A DNA stretch of 64,000 nt from Amblyomma americanum (taxonomy: Eukaryota; Arthropoda; Arachnida; Ixodida; Ixodidae). Position numbers and translations under genes: made by a program. The stretch is taken from NCBI RefSeq assembly GCF_052857255.1, contig NC_135498.1, forward strand, positions 163,862,124 through 163,926,123, written 5' to 3'. A model generated the notes under the pieces. That model was given only the letters and a program-made list of their open reading frames with translations. It was not told the DNA's origin and made no database searches. Below, piece by piece: positions 59,961 through 64,000 of the stretch (position 1 is the first letter of the stretch; every line of letters starts with the position of its first letter).

Positions 59961-62900
59961 CTGCAAAAGAAAAAGAAATGTGTGTAATGTATGTAACCTG
60001 CACGTGCCCAATGCGAGGGCAGCAAAAAATCTCGTCAGTGAAACATTCTTGAGGCGTACATGACATCTATCCTTCTATGGTGAGCTCGGCAAGGTGCATC
60101 TTATAATATCCTACCAATAATCCACTTAGTGCTTTATACTGATTTCATCTGTCCTTTGACGGGCATTGTCAGCCATATGGTTTCCTTACTTCCACCTCCA
60201 GCTACCCCGAAATATGCTCTCTCATTTACACTGATGCCGTCGTATTTCGGAGCGAAATAAAATTTTCTTCTTGTGCCCGTGTGTTTTAGCTGTATTTATG
60301 TTGTTTTTAATGTCACCGTGTAATTGCGCCGCTATATTTCTAGAGTAAAGTGCAGAGAGTGCATGTATAGAACGTTTTTAAATGACGCTGTTTTTGATGC
60401 TTCAGTTTATACTTTTCTCTGCAGCTATGCAAAGAGCACATTTTCCAGTATGAGTTGACACGCACTGCTGAAATCGCTATATTTTACTTTTTTTGCTACA
60501 CTTCCTACATGTATTTCATTTTCGGTGCCGTTTTTGTTAAGTTAATTGCAACAGCGTGTTTAGTTTAATGAAAAGTATTACAGAAATATCTTCTCGCCCG
60601 GAGTGTGTATACTTCTTGTGAACGCGCGTAATATGAGATCACATAAAGAGTGTTACCTGTACCAAGGTGACCGTGGATCTCGTCTGAGGGTGAAATCGGG
60701 CGGCGTGTGCAGTGTGCGTAATTGTTGGCATTTCTCATGAATTCGAAGAATAATGGGTGTAATTCTGCCCGGTTTGTTGCTGAAAGGCGTTCTGGATCTC
60801 CGTAAGAGAAGGCAGCGGAGTTGTTTCGACGCTGAACAGTGTTTTAAAACGTATGCTCATGGGACCATGATTCTTTCTGCATAGAGAGTTTCGGTCAGTG
60901 TACTTAGACGTTATGGACGATGTTCTGCATACCCTTAAAGTTTACACACCGGAGTTGTGAATTGTGTCTGGTCGTTTTAAAAATGACGGTGTTGCTGCAA
61001 CGTACTTAGTTCATTCTTAATCCAAGCAGGAACATGGTAGAGAGTGCTAAGAAAACCGAAGATTTAACTAACCGAGCCCCACCATTTTCATAAGAACACC
61101 TTCAGGACGTTTACCAAACGAGAAGCTTGCTGCCACTTAAGCGACCAATAACAGTTTTCTGTGAAAGACTGCACCTAAAAATTTACGTTCTTGTTTTACT
61201 AGAACGACATTTTCTTTCAAACACACTATTAAAATGCTGTGTGATACTCTACTGAGAGGGACTGCAATACTACTGAGTTGTGCTGAAATGTTGAGCCATT
61301 TTCAATCTGCCCAATTTTCCAGTTTTTTCATGGTACTCGTAGTTGTCACTCGCATGTTAATACACGTGAGGACGCACATAGAATTTAGAGGACATCTACA
61401 CAAAAAATGCATAAAAAGCTTGGCAGCTATCTTCGATTCTGGATTCATTTTTTTCTTTCCAGAGCGCTGCCTTTACAATTCCACGTTGAGTGCGCTATTC
61501 TTCAAGACGAAATTCGTATGTAGGACCGTACCTAGCCGCACTTGTCCTAAACTCTCAATAAGAATGCCATTTAGGTGGTTCATAATTCCTGCCGGGAAGA
61601 CTTAGGCCTCCTAGGCCACCAAGCATGCCTAACCCACACGTCTTTTTGTGCTCCTTTGCGAGATCGAAGATATCAAGAGAGGGCTATTTATGTATGAACT
61701 CCTCTCCTGCCAGACAATACTTTCAAGGCAAAATAGATGACCTATTGTCAAGTGCTCTTGTTAAAATTTCACTGACGTATTTCGAGGAGCTCACAAGACT
61801 AAAAATACATTAAGCCTATATTTATAACGCTTTCAAATGATTTCCCTGCATAGTTCGAAGTCATTCCGGTCATTTGGCTATTAAGACATTCAGGCGGTTT
61901 TTAAAAAGTTTATAAAAGGCACTGATAAGACCTTTCTTGATGCTTCAGGTATTTCTACTGAGACCGCATGTTTTAAAAAGAATTTTAGGTGTGACTCTGC
62001 TGTTGCCTCGGAAAGGAGCGCTAACTTGCGTATTGAATATTAGCTGCTCCTGGCGCTGTCTGCGTACTGGCAGACGCAAATTTATGTAGCTTTCGCAGTG
62101 CGAGTTGGCCTTTGTATTCTTCATTGTCACCTGCTCCTGAGGGAAGTTTTCTGCTTTTGCCATGGTTTTCTTGTGTTGGAAGAGAAAATATAACGCGAAA
62201 TGGTCGCCTGACAAGATGGTATGCTCTTATAAGGCTGTGCATTCTATTTTCAAGCATAGGTTGGTTTCCCTTAACAAAACATGACGTTTGAGAGGCAGCT
62301 GCCATTTTTACAGAGACTATAGAGTTAAAGACCGTTAGATTAATACCTCTCCGTACAAGTTTCAGAATCTTTAATGAATGTGGCAGTTACTCTAAACAGC
62401 GACCAATCAGCGAGCTGTATCTCACATAGGCGCAGTGTCGTTTGGATGAAAGGCACCGGAGATTTTGCCTTGATGCGTACAGGTGCGTGAACAATTCCGG
62501 TAAGTTGATTTAAAACGTCGCACTTAAAATATATAAAGGATGTTCGCGATGCGAAAGCTAAATGGAGGCAGCGCATGTTTCTCAAGCTTGAATGCGTGCA
62601 TTTATTTGCCTGTGTTCAGTAAGCCTGAATGAAAGGTCTGAAGGCAAATCTTCATATTTTCAGATCTTTGAAATATTCAAAACGATACCATTTAAAAGAA
62701 CTCTATAATACGACGGTGTTGCTTATACAAACAACAAAAAACTCGTGGAACAGGTACTTTTCCAACCTTAGGAAATCTTTATACTCTAATTTAAAGCTTC
62801 AGCTATTTTGAGGACGAGAGTTTAATGGCTGCCATTGTTTTTGCTATGTCTCCCCTTCTTCTGACTGAATAAAGCAAGAATTGAGGAGATAAGCGCGTGA

Positions 62901-63834
62901 ATAAGAGTGTACGTTCGTTTTTGAGTGTCTCACGACAAACCCGTGGGATCAAAAACAATATGCACCGAACAGTTCTCGCGTAACTAAAAAGCGCTTTCTG
63001 AATTTTTGTTCTGACTAAAACTTTGCACACTACGAAAAGCCATGTTCTGAACTCAGAGCATACCGAAGGAGGGGTTTACAGAGATATAAGTAGGCAAAAT
63101 ATAAAAACCAAAGGAAGTAACCTTCATCCCGCAGAGCTAATCGGAGCGGCTGGTGGGCGCTGTCGCAATTCCTTCCATCGGGCAGAAGAGGAGTGCATGA
63201 CAGAAACTGCTTCCAGAAAACGCTAGTGCAGATGAACCGGAGATGGGATTATGTATCGATCTATTTATACAAAACTGAAGATGGAGACGTAAAGGGTTAT
63301 CTACAAAATAATTCATGAGTTTGACTCCAGTCGTTTTCCTAAGTTTTCTGCGATTGCGGAACAAACGTAATTTTACATAGTTAGCTAGCATCTCTTGCGC
63401 AAACCTAAATTTGTCAAGAAGTTTTAACTTAAGCGCTTCTGCATATTGAAGATTTTGGTCGTTTCATGTTAACTGATAGAAAGAAGTTCATCTTCATAAA
63501 ATATTAAGTTCCTGCATTTCCAGGCGCTGGTCGTGATGTTCGTAAATAAGTTTCATGTCTTTATCTGCACCACTCTTTTGTCAGTCGGTAATCCAGCTTT
63601 AAAGCGCCTGAATACATTAAAAGCAAACTCAAAAGCACCTCATTAGATAGGCCACAGAGGACTCGAGAACTGCTGAGGCAGGCAGCACGTGAATGCCTAA
63701 TTTCAGTGCACCAAAGAGTATTTATAGAAAGATACTACACCTGAATACGTTTGTGTACGTTTTGACAAACCTGCGCTTAAGAACGCAAAAGAGCTACAAC
63801 TGGGGCTAGTTGGAAATGCATCCTTGAAGCTATG
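59961..63834. other. No gene recognised
   Basis: A long AT-rich stretch with short frames only. The short repeat at 62716-62775 (see 52111-54570) is the only interspersed similarity I noticed. Confidence 0.3.
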
Positions 63835-63928
63835 GGTGAGCGCTACCAAAATACGGAAAGGGACGAACACACAAGACAAGCGCTTGTCTTGTGTGTTCGT
63901 CCCTTTCCGTATTTTGGTAGCGCTCACC
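63835..63928. repeat. 94-bp perfect palindrome
   Basis: The arms 63835-63880 and 63883-63928 are exact complements (GGTGAGCGCTACCAAAATAC faces its inverse), with a CG centre. The TTGTGTGTTCGTCCCTTT phrase is the sort found at the ends of the Penelope-like pieces in this window. It is probably a retroelement terminus in inverted duplicate. Confidence 0.97.
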
Positions 63929-64000
63929 AATACCTTTAAGAACGCAATTTGCAGCGGATAAATTACGGCACAGGATGAGAGATGTGTATATGGTACAATA

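Noticed and set aside
61234..61605. 123-codon frame with hydrophobic stretches
   Set aside because: No recognised motif and no splice signals. Open frames of this length can occur by chance in this DNA.

Overview
This window is eukaryotic nuclear DNA, almost certainly from a hard tick (Ixodidae, probably a metastriate such as Rhipicephalus, Dermacentor or Hyalomma). It has split genes with canonical splice sites, long dinucleotide microsatellites, and the mobile elements typical of tick genomes: Ruka-type tRNA-derived SINEs, RTE-like LINEs, Gypsy LTR elements, hAT transposons and Penelope-like fragments. There are no bacterial operons, CRISPR arrays or rRNA/tRNA clusters, and most of the 64 kb is transposon-derived or featureless. 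The organism is inferred from family recognition, not from a search.

Region by region. (1) 1-5689, minus strand: the 5' two-thirds of an M13 (neprilysin-like) metallopeptidase gene in three exons (5501-5689, 3267-3436, 1-1417). The splice phases agree. The gene runs off the left edge before the zinc site. (2) 5690-15108: intergenic DNA with decayed LINE pieces, two Ruka-type SINEs and a fold-back element. Half of a related fold-back copy lies in the first neprilysin intron. (3) 15109-25374, minus strand: an SLC22-type (organic cation transporter family) gene in two exons. The first exon is intact, but the second has a 17-bp tandem duplication that shifts the frame and two in-frame stop codons, so I call it a pseudogene. 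Its 8.4-kb intron holds an uninterrupted (GT)326 tract and a 3.37-kb non-autonomous hAT-like element with an 8-bp target duplication. (4) 26302-35882, mainly minus strand: a nest of elements made of three related Gypsy LTRs, a decayed gag-protease, a BED-finger hAT transposase, a long fold-back element interrupted by one LTR, and a second hAT end with a (GGAT)n-tailed repeat inside it. (5) 36955-37749: two exon-like reading frames of uncertain identity (ABCA transporter possible). (6) 39040-47907: a LINE endonuclease piece, then an 8.4-kb Gypsy element with both LTRs, PBS and PPT, which carries at least three later insertions and has lost its reverse transcriptase. (7) 47908-64000: mostly non-coding, with a (CA)n tract, an RTE 3' end, SINEs, Penelope-like remnants including a GIY-YIG stretch, one isolated exon-like frame, and a 94-bp perfect palindrome.

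Only the neprilysin-like gene looks like a potentially working gene. The two host genes do not act in one pathway as far as the sequence shows. The elements form datable layers (element inside element), and that nesting is the main biological story of the window. I found no convincing new gene system.
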